64,000 bases of DNA from Azospirillum griseum. Lineage in GTDB: Bacteria; Pseudomonadota; Alphaproteobacteria; Azospirillales; Azospirillaceae. Shown piece by piece: positions 1 through 9,118 of this stretch. The position numbers and the translations under genes were made by a program. Numbering within the stretch: the first letter of the stretch is position 1; each line of letters opens with the position of its first letter. The notes below the pieces were generated by a model. That model was not told where the DNA came from. It searched no databases and saw only the letters and a list, made by a program, of their open reading frames with translations. The stretch covers positions 124,001-188,000 of the forward strand of contig NZ_RXMA01000007.1 in NCBI RefSeq assembly GCF_003966125.1, read 5' to 3'.

Positions 1-1
1 A

Positions 2-673
2 TTCCGCAACCGGGTCGCCGTGCCCGCCGCCAACGCCATCAAGGTCCGCCACGACCTGCCCTTTTCCATCGCCGCGCTGGCCGAACCGCTGTCCATCGCC
101 GCGAACGTGCTGTCCCGCACCGGCATCGGAGCCGACGACATCGTGCTGATCTATGGCGCGGGAACCGTTGGGCTGACGGTGGTGCAGGTGGCCAAGCTGC
201 ACGGCGCGCGCTGCATCGTCGTCGATCTGGACGACGCCCGGCTGGAGCGCGCCCGCGATTTCGGCGCGGACGTGACCCTGAACTCCACCCGCCAGTCGGT
301 GCCCGACGCCGTGCGCGACGAGAATGACGGGCTGGGGCCGACCATCGTCATCGACGGGGCCGGGGTTCCCGCCCTGCTGGAGGAGGCCTGCCGCGTCGCC
401 AGCCCGGCAGGGCGCATCGGCCTGCTCGGCTTCTCGCCCGCCCCCTGCAACATCAGCCAGCAGGAAATCGTCAAGAAGGAGCTGACGCTTGTCGGTTCCC
501 GCCTGAACCGTCGGTTGCTGCCGCAGGTGATCGACTGGATCGAAACCGGTCGGTTGCAGCCCGAAAAACTCATCACCCAGGTGTTCCCGGCGGCCGACGC
601 CGCCGAAGCCTTTGCCCTGATCGAACGCGATCCGGGCCGCACGGTGAAGGTCCAGTTGGATTTCAGCCTCTGA
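2..673 (+). CDS. Zinc-type (MDR) alcohol/polyol dehydrogenase, C-terminal part, truncated by window edge
   Basis: The frame is open from the first bases, so the true start lies upstream; 223 residues are visible. The Rossmann nucleotide-binding motif GAGTVGL and the following acidic VVDLDD strand indicate an NAD(P)-dependent medium-chain dehydrogenase. The tail is typical of the L-threonine, sorbitol or galactonate dehydrogenase subgroup. The catalytic zinc ligands in the N-terminal half are outside the window. Only 56 bp separate it from the downstream TRAP binding-protein gene, so the two probably form one operon in which the transporter brings in the acid or polyol that this enzyme, or its neighbours upstream, oxidises. 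The exact substrate cannot be told. Confidence 0.85.
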   Translation, partial: FRNRVAVPAANAIKVRHDLPFSIAALAEPLSIAANVLSRTGIGADDIVLIYGAGTVGLTVVQVAKLHGARCIVVDLDDARLERARDFGADVTLNSTRQSVPDAVRDENDGLGPTIVIDGAGVPALLEEACRVASPAGRIGLLGFSPAPCNISQQEIVKKELTLVGSRLNRRLLPQVIDWIETGRLQPEKLITQVFPAADAAEAFALIERDPGRTVKVQLDFSL

Positions 674-729
674 CCGCCGTCACCGCCGCACCCAATCAAA
701 ACACCCATCATCCGGGAGGATTATCAATC

Positions 730-1752
730 ATGACCACCGCCCTCACCCGCCGCCGCGTCACCGGCGCGCTGGCCACCCTGTGCGCCGCCGTCGCCCTGCT
801 GACCGCGTTGCCGCAGGACGCCGCCGCCCAGGCGAAGTATCGCTTGCGCTACGGGACCGCCTTCCCCGCCGACCACCCCGCCGTGCTGCGCATCACCGAA
901 GCGGCCGAGGCGATCAAGGCCGAAACCGGCGGGCAGGTGGACATCCAGGTGTTCCCCAACAGCCAGATGGGCAGCGAGCCGGAGATGTTCAGCCAGGTGC
1001 GTTCCGGCGCGCTGGATTTCATGTCCACCTCCGGCGTCAACCAGACCATCGTTCCGGTCGCCAGCATCAACGCCGTCGCCTTCGCCTTTGCCGATTACAA
1101 GCAGGTGTGGGCGGCGATGGACGGCGAACTGGGCGCGCATGTCCGCGCCGCCTTCGACAAGGCCGGGCTGCACGCCTTTGACAAGATGCTGGACAACGGC
1201 TATCGCAACATCACCACCAGCGGCAAGCCGGTGAACTCGCCCGACGATCTGAAGGGCCTGAAAATCCGCGTGCCGGGCAACCCGCTGTGGGTGTCGGTGT
1301 TCAAGGGGCTGGGCGCGTCGCCGACGCCGATCCAGTTCGGCGAGCTGTACGCCGCCTTGCAGACCCGCGTGGTGGACGGGCAGGAAAACCCGCTGGCCCT
1401 GATCCAGAGCGCCAAGCTGTACGAGGTGCAGAAATACGTCGCCCGCACCGGCCACATCTGGGACGGCCATTACATCTTCATGGGCAACAAGAAGTGGGCG
1501 ACCCTGCCCGCCGACATCCAGGCCAGCATTTCCAAGCATTTCGCCGCCGCCGCCGTGAAGGAGCGCGAGGACGTCGCCATCCTGAACGAACAGGCGGTGG
1601 ACGCGATGCAGGCCGCCGGCATCGTCTTCACCGACCCCGACAAGAAGCCGTTCCGCGATGCCCTGAAGGCCGCCGGGTTCTATGAGGAGTTCAAGGGGAA
1701 ATACGGCGAGGCCGCCTGGAGCATTCTGGAAAAATACTCCGGCCCGCTCTGA
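730..1752 (+). CDS. TRAP transporter substrate-binding protein, DctP family
   Basis: This is a 340-residue periplasmic solute receptor. The N-terminus has a twin-arginine/basic stretch, a hydrophobic segment and an AAAQA cleavage region at about residues 30-35, so it is exported. The family signature around KGLKIRVP (about residues 176-183) contains the arginine that normally pairs with a substrate carboxylate, which suggests an organic acid ligand. A strong GGGAGGA ribosome binding site lies 9 bp before the ATG. The permease gene follows after 91 bp, giving a complete TRAP system. The ligand is unknown; the neighbouring dehydrogenase hints at a sugar acid or hydroxy acid. Confidence 0.93.
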   Translation: MTTALTRRRVTGALATLCAAVALLTALPQDAAAQAKYRLRYGTAFPADHPAVLRITEAAEAIKAETGGQVDIQVFPNSQMGSEPEMFSQVRSGALDFMSTSGVNQTIVPVASINAVAFAFADYKQVWAAMDGELGAHVRAAFDKAGLHAFDKMLDNGYRNITTSGKPVNSPDDLKGLKIRVPGNPLWVSVFKGLGASPTPIQFGELYAALQTRVVDGQENPLALIQSAKLYEVQKYVARTGHIWDGHYIFMGNKKWATLPADIQASISKHFAAAAVKEREDVAILNEQAVDAMQAAGIVFTDPDKKPFRDALKAAGFYEEFKGKYGEAAWSILEKYSGPL

Positions 1753-1843
1753 TCGCCCCGCGCCCACGCGCGCCTGGAACCGCGACCGGGAACGGCCCCG
1801 CCCGTCCCCGGTCCCCTCCTCCTTCGACAAGGCTTGAGCCGAC

Positions 1844-3724
1844 ATGAGCACCGCGATGACACCGCCCCAGCCGCGTTCCGGGCTGGCGGCCACCCAGCGC
1901 AGCCCGTTGTTGCATAGGTTCGACAGCGCCCTGACCACCGTCACCGAAGGGGCGGCGGCCCTTCTGGTCGCCGCCGAGGCGGTGTTGCTGGCCAGCGGGA
2001 CCACGGCGCGTTACGTCTTCCACACCCCGCTCGTCTGGTCGGACGAACTGGCCTCGCTCATCTTCCTGTGGTTGGCGATGCTGGGCGCGGTCGTCGCCCT
2101 GCGGCGGGGGGAGCACATGCGCCTGACCGCCTTCGTCCGCAACCTGCCCGACGAAACCCGCTCCTGGCTCGACACGCTGGGCATGGGGCTGGTGATCGCC
2201 CTGCTGCTGGCCCTGCTGCCCGCCACGCTGGAGCATTTCGAGGATCTGTCGATCAGCACCACGCCCGTGCTGGAAATCAGCGAGGGGTTCCGCGTCGCCG
2301 CCGTGCTGGTCGGCTTCGGCCTGATGCTGGTGACGGCCATCGACGTGACGCTGAAGCGCGCCCGCCTGACGCAGATCGCCGTGGTCGCGCTGGGGATCGC
2401 CGCCGCCGCCGGGCTGTTCTGGGTGCTCGCCGCCCGCTTTGAAGCGATGGGCAACGCCAATCTGTTGATCTTTTTCCTGGGCATCGTCAGCTTTTGCATG
2501 GTGATCGGCGCGCCCATCGCCTTTGCCTTCTGCCTGGGGACCGTCAGCTACCTGACCTTCGCCACGCAAATCCCGTTGACCATCGTGCCGAGCCGCATGG
2601 ACGAGGGCATGTCCCATCTGATCCTGCTGGCCGTGCCGATGTTCATCCTGCTGGGCGCGCTGATCGAAATCGCCGGACTGGCCCGCGCCATGATTTCCTT
2701 CCTGGTGGCGCTGCTGGGCCATCTGCGCGGCGGTCTGCAATATGTGCTGCTGGGGGCGATGTATCTGGTGTCCGGCATTTCCGGGGCCAAGGCCGCCGAC
2801 ATGGCGGCGGTGGCCCCCACCCTGTTCCCGGAAATGAAGAAGCGCGGCAACCATGAAGGCGATCTGACCTCGCTGCTGTCGGCCTCGGCGGTGATGTCGG
2901 AAACCATCCCGCCCAGCATCGTGCTGATCACCGTGGGTTCCGTGACCGGCGTGTCGATCGCCGCGCTGTTCACCGGCGGCCTTCTGCCCGCCGTGGTCGG
3001 CATGGCGGTTCTGTGCGTCGTCGTGTATTTCCAGACGCGCAACGAAGACATGTCGCAGGTCCAGCGCTTCACCGGGCGCGACAAGCTGCGGCTGTTCGCC
3101 GTCGCCATTCCCGGCCTGGGCCTGCCGGTGGTCATCCGCACCGCCGTGGTGGAGGGGGTGGCGACCGCCACCGAAGTGTCCACCATCGGCATCGTCTACA
3201 CCGTCATCGTCGGGCTGGTGTTCTACCGCCAATTCGATTGGAAACGGGTCTACCCGATCCTGGTCGAAACCGCGTCGCTGTCGGGGGCGATCCTGCTGGT
3301 GGTGGGGGCCGCCACGGCGATGGCCTGGGCGCTGACACAGTCCGGCTTCTCCCGCCAGTTGGTGGAGGTGATGACGATGGTTCCGGGCGGCAAGCTGGGC
3401 TTCCTGCTGACCTCCGCCGTCGCCTTCATCATTCTGGGCAGCGTGCTGGAAGGGGTTCCCGCCATCGTGCTGTTCGGCCCGCTGCTGTTCCCCATCGCCC
3501 GCATGATGGGGGTGAACGAGGTGCATTACGCCATCGTCGCCGTTTTCGCCATGGGCTTCGGCCTGTTCATGCCGCCCTTCGGCGTCGGCTTCTATCTGGC
3601 CTGCGCGATCGGTCGGGTGTCGCCCGATCTGGCGATCCGCCGGGTTTGGCCGCACATGGGGGCGCTGCTGGTGGCGCTGCTGCTGATCGTGCTGATCCCC
3701 TGGATCTCCATCGGCTTCCTGTAA
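1844..3724 (+). CDS. TRAP transporter fused small/large permease (DctQ-DctM)
   Basis: This 626-residue membrane protein carries both TRAP permease parts in one chain. Residues about 25-200 form a DctQ-like four-helix small subunit, with the conserved pattern of a tryptophan and an acidic pair after the first helices (LVWSDELASL). Residues about 205-626 form the twelve-helix DctM ion-coupled subunit, with motifs such as GAPIAFAF, SGISGAKAADMAA and PPFGVGFYLA. Fused QM permeases are known in the TRAP family. With the DctP upstream it should drive sodium-dependent uptake of an organic acid. The ribosome binding site before this ATG is poor, so translation may depend on the upstream gene. An in-frame ATG four codons later is a possible alternative start. 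Confidence 0.92.
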   Translation: MSTAMTPPQPRSGLAATQRSPLLHRFDSALTTVTEGAAALLVAAEAVLLASGTTARYVFHTPLVWSDELASLIFLWLAMLGAVVALRRGEHMRLTAFVRNLPDETRSWLDTLGMGLVIALLLALLPATLEHFEDLSISTTPVLEISEGFRVAAVLVGFGLMLVTAIDVTLKRARLTQIAVVALGIAAAAGLFWVLAARFEAMGNANLLIFFLGIVSFCMVIGAPIAFAFCLGTVSYLTFATQIPLTIVPSRMDEGMSHLILLAVPMFILLGALIEIAGLARAMISFLVALLGHLRGGLQYVLLGAMYLVSGISGAKAADMAAVAPTLFPEMKKRGNHEGDLTSLLSASAVMSETIPPSIVLITVGSVTGVSIAALFTGGLLPAVVGMAVLCVVVYFQTRNEDMSQVQRFTGRDKLRLFAVAIPGLGLPVVIRTAVVEGVATATEVSTIGIVYTVIVGLVFYRQFDWKRVYPILVETASLSGAILLVVGAATAMAWALTQSGFSRQLVEVMTMVPGGKLGFLLTSAVAFIILGSVLEGVPAIVLFGPLLFPIARMMGVNEVHYAIVAVFAMGFGLFMPPFGVGFYLACAIGRVSPDLAIRRVWPHMGALLVALLLIVLIPWISIGFL

Positions 3725-3765
3725 CCGGACCAACCAGGGGCCGCTGCGCGGTCCGGACCGGCTGG

Positions 3766-6363
3766 TCAGGAGGCGCGCAGATCACCGACCAGCGCATCGA
3801 CCTGCCCCGCCAGACGGCGCAGCTCTTCCCGCACCACGCCGGACGCCGACAGCACGCGGCCGGCCGCCTCACCGGATTCACGGGCGGCCCCGGCGACCGA
3901 CTCGATGCGGTCGTGAACGTGCCGGGTGCTGTCCGACGCTTCCGCCACGTTGCGGGCGATGTCGCGGGTGGCGGCGCTTTGCTGGTCCACCGCCGCCGCG
4001 ATGACGGTGGCGATCTCGTTCACCTCCTGAATCGTGCCCGCGATGGACCGGATGGCCGCCACCGCCTCGCCTGTCACCGCCTGCATCGCCGCGATCTGGG
4101 CGGCGATGTCCTCCGTTGCCTGGGCGGTCTGGGTGGCAAGGCTTTTCACTTCGCTGGCCACCACGGCAAAACCCTTGCCGGTCTCGCCCGCGCGCGCCGC
4201 TTCGATGGTGGCGTTCAGGGCCAACAGCTTGGTTTGGGTGGCGATGGACTGGATCAGGCTGATGACGTCGCCGATCCGGCCCGCCGCCTGGGCCAACCCC
4301 TCCACCGTCCGGTCGGTGCGTTCCGCCTCCGTCGCCGCCTTGCGCGCGATCTCCTTGGAGGCGTTGACCTGACCGCCGATCTCCCGGATCGAGGCCGACA
4401 GCTCTTCGGTGGCCGCCGCCACCGCCTTGACATTGCCTTCGGCGTGCTGGGAGGAGTCGGCGGCGGTCGCGGCCTCGCTCGCGGTCTGCCCGGCGCTGCC
4501 GCTCATCCGTTCGGACATGCCCTGCATCTCGGTCGCGGCCTGAGCCACCCGTTCCAGAACCTGCCGCACGCCGCTTTCGAAGGTCTGCGCCACGCCGAGC
4601 AAGGTCCGACGGCGTTCCCCCTCGGCGCGGGCGCGTTCGGCCTCGGCCCGCTCGTTCGCCGCATGGGCGGCGCGCGCGGTGTCGCGGAAAACCGTCAGGG
4701 CGCGGGTCATCTCGCCGATCTCGTCGGTCCCGGCGGGGGGAATGGCGGTGTCCAGGCCACCCGTGGCGATGGCGTGCATCGCGTCGGACAGACGGCTGAG
4801 CCGCCCCACGATGTGACGGCCAACAACCAGCCAGGCCAACGCCCCGGCCCCGACCAGACTGCCCAGAGCGAACAGCACCAGCACGCGCCGGGCCGTGGCG
4901 AGCACGTCGCCCGCCTCGTCCACCGCGCGCGCCGCCTCCTGGGTCATGGTCTTGATCTGGTGATCGACGGTGCCGACGAAGCGCTCCGCCAAGCGGCGGC
5001 TGTCCGACAGCACCCGGTGCGCGTCATCGGCCGCCGCCAGTTCGGCCCGGCGCAGGCTGAACAGGCCGCCATCGCCAACCCCGAAGGTCATCAGGGTGCG
5101 CAGCCGCGCCGCCAGCCCCGCCACCTCGTCGCCACCATCCACGCTCAGCTTGGCCATGCGCGCGTCCAACGCGCTGGCCGTTTCGGAGAAGCGGCGTTCC
5201 AGAACCATCAGACGCTGTTCATCGGGGGCCTGCGCCGCCTCGTTCAACGCGCCGACCAGGGCGCTGGCCTGGGTGGACAGTTCCAGATGCGCCCGGAACC
5301 GTTCCAGACCACGCCCCAGCAACTCCTGAATCGCGTCCTGCACCTGGGTACGGACCAGGAAATTCGCCCGCTTGATCTCGCTCTGCACCTTGCGCAGCAC
5401 CGGATCGAGCGCGTCGAGAAGGTCCGTGGCGGTGGTGCGCACCGTCTCCGCCCCGCCTTGCCCCTCAACGACGGCACCGCCCCCAGCCAGCGCCCGGCGA
5501 CGGCGATCAAAGGGACTCTCCGCGCCATAGCCGATGGCGAACAGCGCGTCGATCTGGGGTCGGATGTCCGGCGGCAAGCGCGCGCCGACCGCCGCCGCCG
5601 CACCCGACACCCGCGACGCGGCGTCCAAAAAGGATTGCTGCGCCGAATCGACGGCAGACGCCTCGCCCACCGCCGCCCGCGTCACCGCATCGACCGCTTC
5701 GGCAATCGCCCCGCGCAGATCATACACCCCGATCATCGCCCGCACGGCGTCCGACAGGCCGCCCATGTCGCGCGCGGTTCCGTCGCTCAAGGCGTCGCCC
5801 TTGCCGCGCAACTCCTCGCCCGCCCGCTCCACCAGGGGGGCCAGCGTGCCCAGAAACCCGTCATACGCGGCGGCCAAGGCCCCGGACGCCGCCTCCCGCC
5901 GGTCGCGCAGCGCCAGCCGACGGGCGACGGCCTCGTTCTCCGCCTCCAGGGTCCCGATCAAAGCGTTGCCGGCGGCGCGCACGTCGGCCAGCGCCGCATC
6001 ACCCGACCGGCGCGCGGCCAGCGTGTCCACCAGAGCCAGAAAGACTCGCGCCCGTTCGGTGTTGTCTGCGTGCAGGCGCGCCCGCTGCGCCTCTGTGCTG
6101 GCGGCGTCCAGCGCCGGGGCGGCGGTGGCGATGCGGCCGCTTTCACCCGACAGCCGGGTTGCCAGTTCCATGTCCGGCAGACTTTGCGTTGCCATCCGCA
6201 GCATCGGCGTTTCCACCACCGAAAAGGCCATCAACCCCACGGCGCTGGCGGCGACCGTCATGCCCGCCATTCCGGCGAAGGCCATCAACAGCTTGGCGCG
6301 AACACCAAAACGGCGAAGTCCCGCACCGGATTCAGGCACGGCAGCGGATGCGGCGGTGAGCAT
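3766..6363 (-). CDS. Methyl-accepting chemotaxis protein with very large sensor region
   Basis: This is an 865-residue chemoreceptor. I place the start at an ATG preceded by AGGAGGA with 7 bp spacing; an earlier in-frame ATG 75 bp upstream has no such site. A first membrane helix lies at about residues 23-45, followed by a predicted periplasmic, mostly helical sensor of roughly 460 residues, much longer than the usual 150-250. A second helix ([20 protein letters not shown]) comes before the HAMP domain. The cytoplasmic signalling hairpin has the conserved tip core ([22 protein letters not shown], given here only as its key part [14 protein letters not shown]). The C-terminus lacks an obvious CheR-docking pentapeptide. 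Its gene faces the TRAP operon but is transcribed convergently, so a functional link is only a guess. Confidence 0.93.
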   Translation of the reverse strand: MLTAASAAVPESGAGLRRFGVRAKLLMAFAGMAGMTVAASAVGLMAFSVVETPMLRMATQSLPDMELATRLSGESGRIATAAPALDAASTEAQRARLHADNTERARVFLALVDTLAARRSGDAALADVRAAGNALIGTLEAENEAVARRLALRDRREAASGALAAAYDGFLGTLAPLVERAGEELRGKGDALSDGTARDMGGLSDAVRAMIGVYDLRGAIAEAVDAVTRAAVGEASAVDSAQQSFLDAASRVSGAAAAVGARLPPDIRPQIDALFAIGYGAESPFDRRRRALAGGGAVVEGQGGAETVRTTATDLLDALDPVLRKVQSEIKRANFLVRTQVQDAIQELLGRGLERFRAHLELSTQASALVGALNEAAQAPDEQRLMVLERRFSETASALDARMAKLSVDGGDEVAGLAARLRTLMTFGVGDGGLFSLRRAELAAADDAHRVLSDSRRLAERFVGTVDHQIKTMTQEAARAVDEAGDVLATARRVLVLFALGSLVGAGALAWLVVGRHIVGRLSRLSDAMHAIATGGLDTAIPPAGTDEIGEMTRALTVFRDTARAAHAANERAEAERARAEGERRRTLLGVAQTFESGVRQVLERVAQAATEMQGMSERMSGSAGQTASEAATAADSSQHAEGNVKAVAAATEELSASIREIGGQVNASKEIARKAATEAERTDRTVEGLAQAAGRIGDVISLIQSIATQTKLLALNATIEAARAGETGKGFAVVASEVKSLATQTAQATEDIAAQIAAMQAVTGEAVAAIRSIAGTIQEVNEIATVIAAAVDQQSAATRDIARNVAEASDSTRHVHDRIESVAGAARESGEAAGRVLSASGVVREELRRLAGQVDALVGDLRAS

Positions 6364-6642
6364 GGCGAAGTCCTCCTGGGCCAGTCCGGGCAGCAGGCGG
6401 GCAACACACCCACCGGCCATGGCGGGGGTGTTGGCCAAAGTCCCGGTGACGGTGGCGATGGAACGGGGGGATGGGCGCGGGGCGGTGGGACCGGTCCGGA
6501 GCGGGGCATCATCCCTGCGGCCGGTGAGCCATACGGTCGTCTCGCGACGACGGCATGGTTCCGGGCGGGACCGATCCTGTCAACACAATATTCTCTACAG
6601 GAAAGACATTATCCTTAGGGTGGATTTTACCGCCACCCGCGC

Positions 6643-7458
6643 TCAGACGCGCCGTCCGCGCCGACGCGCAGCGGAAGCGGGGGCGGAAGCGGGGGCGGAA
6701 GCGGGACCGGGGTCAGGAGCATCGGCGGGGAGCGTCGTCACGCGCCCGGTCATCGACTGGTCGATCGCGATGTCGCCGCGCAGGATGCGCAGAGCGATGT
6801 CGCCCGCCTGGGTGACGTGGGACAGGCAGGCCCGTTCGGCGCGGTCGGCGTCGCGGGCGCGCAGAGCGGTCAGGATCGCCTCCATCTCGCTCGGCCCCTT
6901 CGTGCTGCGACCGGCCGAACTGATGGTCATGGCCCGCAGATGGGTGATGCGGGCGTTCAGCGTCTGGACGATGCCCCACGCCACCGTCTTGCCGCCGCTG
7001 AGGAACATGATCTCGTAAAACAGCGTGGTCGCGTCCAGGATCCGCTTGATGTCGTGATCGGCGTAACCGCTGCGGATGCTGTCGAGCGCGGCGGACAACC
7101 GGGCGAAATCCTCCTCCGCCGCCATCAGGGCGCAGGCCCGCGCCGCCGCCGCCTCCAGAATGGAGCGCAGTTCGTAAATCTGCGCGGCGGCCGACACCGA
7201 CAGATGGGCGACGATCGGCCCCTGGTGCGGGATGGTTTCCACCAACCCTTCCGTTTCCAGATGCCGCAACGCCTCGCGCACCACCGTGCGGCTCACACCC
7301 AGCCGTTCGACCAGCGCGCGTTCGACCAACCGTTCGCCCGGCTTGAACTGCAACCCGACGATCGCGTCGCGCAGCTTTTCCAGCGCCAGCACGCGCAGGG
7401 TCTTGATCTCGCGGTCCACCTTCATCGGGCTGACGCCCTGGGTCGTCGGATCCGTCAT
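6643..7458 (-). CDS. GntR-family transcriptional regulator, FCD (FadR) subgroup
   Basis: This 271-residue regulator has an N-terminal winged helix (about residues 15-80, with RLGVSRTVVREALRHLE) and an all-helical FCD ligand-binding domain (about 90-220). The start is the ATG preceded by GGGAGAG. FCD regulators usually sense small organic acids and repress a neighbouring catabolic operon. This gene is divergent from the ten-gene run starting at 7646, and a perfect GTATAC-centred palindrome lies in the shared intergenic region, so it is very likely that operon's local regulator. The last 35 residues are low-complexity: Pro/Ala/Ser repeats then a basic RRRGRR tail, encoded by three copies of a 12-bp tandem repeat (6671-6706). 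Confidence 0.9.
   Translation of the reverse strand: MTDPTTQGVSPMKVDREIKTLRVLALEKLRDAIVGLQFKPGERLVERALVERLGVSRTVVREALRHLETEGLVETIPHQGPIVAHLSVSAAAQIYELRSILEAAAARACALMAAEEDFARLSAALDSIRSGYADHDIKRILDATTLFYEIMFLSGGKTVAWGIVQTLNARITHLRAMTISSAGRSTKGPSEMEAILTALRARDADRAERACLSHVTQAGDIALRILRGDIAIDQSMTGRVTTLPADAPDPGPASAPASAPASAARRRGRRV
6671..6706. repeat. 12-bp tandem repeat, three copies, inside GntR coding region
   Basis: The unit GCGGAAGCGGGG is repeated three times in a row; the last copy differs at the final base. In the regulator it encodes an alternating Ala-Pro-Ala-Ser stretch near the C-terminus. It is a likely slippage-prone site that changes tail length without breaking the frame. Confidence 0.85.
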
Positions 7459-7546
7459 CTCTCTGGTCTCTCCCACCCGTGTTGGCATGCCTTACCACCA
7501 AATCCGGGACCGCACAAATCGCGCAAACGACGGGGCACGGCTGCGC

Positions 7547-7580
7547 TTGACGGTCTACGATATGATGGTATACCATAATA
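7547..7580 (+). promoter_or_regulatory. Probable promoter and GntR operator for the flavin monooxygenase operon
   Basis: A perfect 12-bp palindrome ATGGTATACCAT (7565-7576) sits 69 bp before the first gene of the rightward operon. TNGTATACNA is the typical half-site pattern bound by FCD/VanR-type GntR regulators, and such a regulator is divergently encoded next door. A TTGACG (7547-7552) lies 16 bp upstream of TATACC within the palindrome, so the operator would overlap the -10 region and give repression. The sequence match is direct; the regulatory role is inferred. Confidence 0.65.
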
Positions 7581-7645
7581 CAAGATGATGACTTTGCCAA
7601 TGCGGCGCACCGTTTCCAGTGCTTCCCCTCGATGGAGAGAGCGGT

Positions 7646-8233
7646 ATGGGTCTCGAACTTCGGAAAACCGTCCTGTATGTCGACGACACGCGGATCGAGG
7701 GCGGTCGCCCGGTCCCACAGCCTTTCACCCTGATCGCCGCTGCCGCCGTTTTGAAAAATCCCTGGGCCGGGCGCGGCTTCGTTGAGGATCTGAAGCCGGA
7801 GATCCACGCCATCGCCCCGCTGCTGGGCGAATTGCTGACCGATCAGGTGCTGAAGGCCGCCGGCGGCGGCGACGCGGTCGAGGGCTATGGCAAGGCCGCC
7901 ATCGTCGGCACCTCGGGCGAGGTCGAACACGCCTCCGCGCTCATACACACCCTGCGCTTTGGCAACAAATACCGCACGGCGGTGGGGGCCAAGAGCTATC
8001 TGAGCTTCACCAACACCCGTGGCGGCCCGAATTGCCCGGTGGTGATCCCCTTGATGCACAAGCACGACGAGGGGATGCGGTCCCATTACCTCACCATCCA
8101 GTTCTCCATCCTCGACGCGCCGGGACCCGATGAGATCGTCGTGGCGCTGGGGGCGTCCATCGGCGGACGGCCGCACCACCGCATCGGCGACCGCTATCAG
8201 GACCTCCAGGAGCTGGGAAGCACCAATGGCTGA
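7646..8233 (+). CDS. Amino acid synthesis family protein (AA_synth, PF06684-like)
   Basis: This 195-residue cytosolic protein matches what I recall of the AA_synth family, whose name is historical and whose reaction is not established. Conserved-looking blocks are GYGKAAIVGTSGEVEHA, GPNCPVVIPLMHK and GASIGGRPHHRIGDR. The ATG chosen has GGAGAG upstream; an in-frame ATG nine codons earlier lacks one. The gene is first in the operon and overlaps the hydrolase gene by 8 bp (ATGGCTGA), so the two are translationally coupled and probably act in consecutive steps. Family members often sit beside flavin monooxygenases and GntR regulators in proteobacterial catabolic clusters (recollection, not searched). 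Confidence 0.82.
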   Translation: MGLELRKTVLYVDDTRIEGGRPVPQPFTLIAAAAVLKNPWAGRGFVEDLKPEIHAIAPLLGELLTDQVLKAAGGGDAVEGYGKAAIVGTSGEVEHASALIHTLRFGNKYRTAVGAKSYLSFTNTRGGPNCPVVIPLMHKHDEGMRSHYLTIQFSILDAPGPDEIVVALGASIGGRPHHRIGDRYQDLQELGSTNG

Positions 8234-9071
8234 CCCGGCGGCGCAGGGCGACGGGATGGCGGGTCTCACCGCCTTCCGCACGACCGGACCAACAGAGGCG
8301 GGGAATGCGGAAGCGCCGCCGCTGCTCTTCATCCACGGTGTCGGGCTGCGCAAGGAGGTGTGGGAACCCCAAATCGCCGCCTTCGCCCGCAACCGCCGCG
8401 TCATTGCCTATGACATGCTGGGCCATGGCGGCAGCGGTCTGGGCAACGGCGACATGGGCCTGGATGCCTTTGTGGCGCAGGCCGCCGATCTGCTCGCCGC
8501 GCTGGGGATCACGCGGGCCGATGTGGTCGGCCATTCGATGGGGGCGCTGGTGGCTCTGGGTCTGGCCCTGGCCCATCCCGACCGGATCAACCGCCTGGTC
8601 GCGCTGAACGCGGTGTACCAACGCACCACCGACCAGCGCGCCGCCGTGCTGGAGCGCGCGGCGGAGATCGAGCGGGTCGGCCCACGCGCCGCCGCCGACC
8701 GCGCGGTCGCCCGCTGGTTCGGCGACACCCCACCCCCAGCCTTGCGCCCGCTGGCCACCCAGGTGCGGGAGTGGCTGGAAAACGCCGATCCGGTGGGCTA
8801 CGCCCGCGCCTACCGCATCTTCGCGTCCAGCGACGCCATACACGCCGGGCGTCTGCCGACGCTGGCGATGCCGGTCCTCTACCTGACCGGGGAATTGGAC
8901 GCGAACTCCTCCCCAGCCATGTCGGATCGGATGGCGGCGGAAACACCGCAGGGCCGCGCGCGGATTCTGCCGGGCGAACGCCACATGATGGCGATGGTGT
9001 CGCCCGACGCGGTGAACACGGCGCTGCGCGCGTTCCTCAATCCCTCCACCCTCGACGGGCAGGCGGCCTGA
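8226..9071 (+). CDS. Alpha/beta-hydrolase fold enzyme
   Basis: This is a 281-residue hydrolase. The oxyanion region HGVGLRKEVW (after residue 35) and the nucleophile elbow GHSMGALVA (Ser nucleophile) are clear; a catalytic Asp in LDANSS and a His in GERHMM near the C-terminus complete the triad. The size and motifs fit the enol-lactone hydrolase, ester hydrolase or C-C bond hydrolase group. The start overlaps the end of the preceding gene. Lying between AA_synth and a flavin reductase, it probably hydrolyses a ring-opened or ester/amide intermediate produced by the monooxygenase encoded downstream; the substrate is not known. Confidence 0.88.
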   Translation: MADPAAQGDGMAGLTAFRTTGPTEAGNAEAPPLLFIHGVGLRKEVWEPQIAAFARNRRVIAYDMLGHGGSGLGNGDMGLDAFVAQAADLLAALGITRADVVGHSMGALVALGLALAHPDRINRLVALNAVYQRTTDQRAAVLERAAEIERVGPRAAADRAVARWFGDTPPPALRPLATQVREWLENADPVGYARAYRIFASSDAIHAGRLPTLAMPVLYLTGELDANSSPAMSDRMAAETPQGRARILPGERHMMAMVSPDAVNTALRAFLNPSTLDGQAA

Positions 9072-9118
9072 CAGCACGCCTCCCCCACAGGACTCCAACC
9101 GGACAAGGACCGTCGGCC

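Noticed and set aside
3727..3767. Hairpin between the TRAP permease and chemoreceptor genes
   Set aside because: The inverted repeat (GACCAACC/GGCTGGTC) has a mismatch, a long loop and no T-run, so it is too weak to call as a terminator.
3013..6618. A 1201-codon open frame on the + strand over the TRAP permease end and the chemoreceptor
   Set aside because: It is antisense to a clear chemoreceptor, has arginine/glycine-rich composition without any domain, and is a typical shadow frame of GC-rich DNA.
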